This document shows positions 6,700 to 6,778 of a DNA stretch of 6,778 nt, piece after piece; position 1 is the first letter of the stretch; each line of letters opens with the position of its first letter. The DNA lies in NCBI GenBank assembly GCA_022823105.1, contig JAJDXU010000429.1, forward strand, positions 1-6,778, written 5' to 3'. Made by a program: the position numbers and the translations under genes. The DNA comes from Dehalococcoidia bacterium (GTDB lineage: Bacteria > Chloroflexota > Dehalococcoidia > Lucifugimonadales > UBA3495). Below the pieces are notes generated by a model. That model was not told where the DNA came from. It saw only the letters and a list, made by a program, of their open reading frames with translations, and did not search any database.

Positions 6700-6708
6700 T
6701 GCGATAAT
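6700..6708 (+). promoter_or_regulatory. Extended -10 promoter of the transposase gene
   Basis: TGC-GATAAT (6700-6708) is an extended -10 with five of six consensus bases. Transcription would begin near 6715, 27 nt before the ATG. The -35 is poor (TCTGAT at 17-nt spacing) and would lie within the presumed terminal repeat, an arrangement seen in some IS elements that limits transposase expression. Confidence 0.45.
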
Positions 6709-6741
6709 ACGGATGGTGTGATGTTAGGTTCCGGAGGGGTC

Positions 6742-6778
6742 ATGGATCAAGCGACATTTGCGGAGTTGGAGCACGACG
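6742..6778 (+). CDS. Transposase, probably IS5 family, N-terminal 12 codons only
   Basis: ATG 6742-6744 opens a frame reading MDQATFAELEHD up to the window edge. GGAGGGG (6733-6739) just upstream is a strong though closely spaced ribosome binding site. The opening resembles IS5-family transposases that begin with an M-x-Q-x-TFA-E/D pattern before a basic KKRRTRRE-like segment and a DDE catalytic domain; these later parts are off the window. Twelve residues are too few for certainty. The call rests on this resemblance plus the terminal-repeat and target-site pattern upstream. Whether the gene is intact cannot be seen. Confidence 0.55.
   Translation, partial: MDQATFAELEHD

Larger units (their letters stand above)
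6674..6778 (+). mobile_element. Left end of an insertion sequence, probably IS5 family
   Basis: A transposase start codon at 6742 is preceded by about 68 bp of leader, a normal distance from the end of an IS5-type element. CTAA at 6670-6673 fits the YTAR target preferred by part of the IS5 family and would be one copy of the target duplication. The element would then begin GGAAACTCTGATTAAG at 6674, with the terminal inverted repeat extending perhaps to 6694. The right end and second target copy lie outside the window, so the boundary is inferred. The element points away from the sulfur operon. Confidence 0.6.

Overview
The window is G+C-rich (about 60% by eye) and looks like a Gram-negative chromosome. 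The evidence is a TonB-dependent outer-membrane receptor, Sec-type signal peptides and Shine-Dalgarno-led starts. A gammaproteobacterium is my best guess from the style of the proteins, but nothing here (no rRNA, no lineage marker) proves it. All confidently called complete genes are on the minus strand. The only plus-strand gene is the beginning of a transposase at the right edge.

Reading in the direction of transcription (right to left), the first block is a tight three-gene cluster. It begins with a cystathionine gamma-synthase/lyase family PLP enzyme (6439-5288). A MOSC-domain protein of the YcbX/mARC type follows (5278-4484, 9 nt gap). A second, divergent Cys/Met-metabolism PLP enzyme ends the cluster (4460-3291, 23 nt gap). 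Each gene has its own good ribosome binding site. The layout suggests a sulfur amino acid or sulfur-mobilising operon with a molybdenum-cofactor protein between two PLP paralogues. The two PLP enzymes share the catalytic core but differ at the substrate-choosing positions, so they probably do different chemistry.

The second block is an envelope pair: a secreted DUF4159 protein (3129 or 3153 to 2380) and then a TonB-dependent receptor (2264 to beyond position 1, so its C-terminus is missing). A hairpin overlaps the DUF4159 stop codon and a promoter-like element lies in the gap, so the receptor may be transcribed with DUF4159, separately, or both. The receptor carries an EF-hand-like pair of calcium-binding loops in a long, probably extracellular, loop.

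At the right edge (6674-6778) is the left end of an insertion sequence, probably IS5 family. There is a CTAA target-site candidate, a terminal-repeat-like start, an extended -10 promoter, a Shine-Dalgarno sequence and the first 12 codons of a transposase. It is oriented away from the sulfur operon and lies about 235 bp upstream of it. The interval 6440-6669 between them holds a promoter-like -10, a small hairpin and no convincing gene. No tRNA, rRNA, CRISPR array, riboswitch or phage feature was seen.
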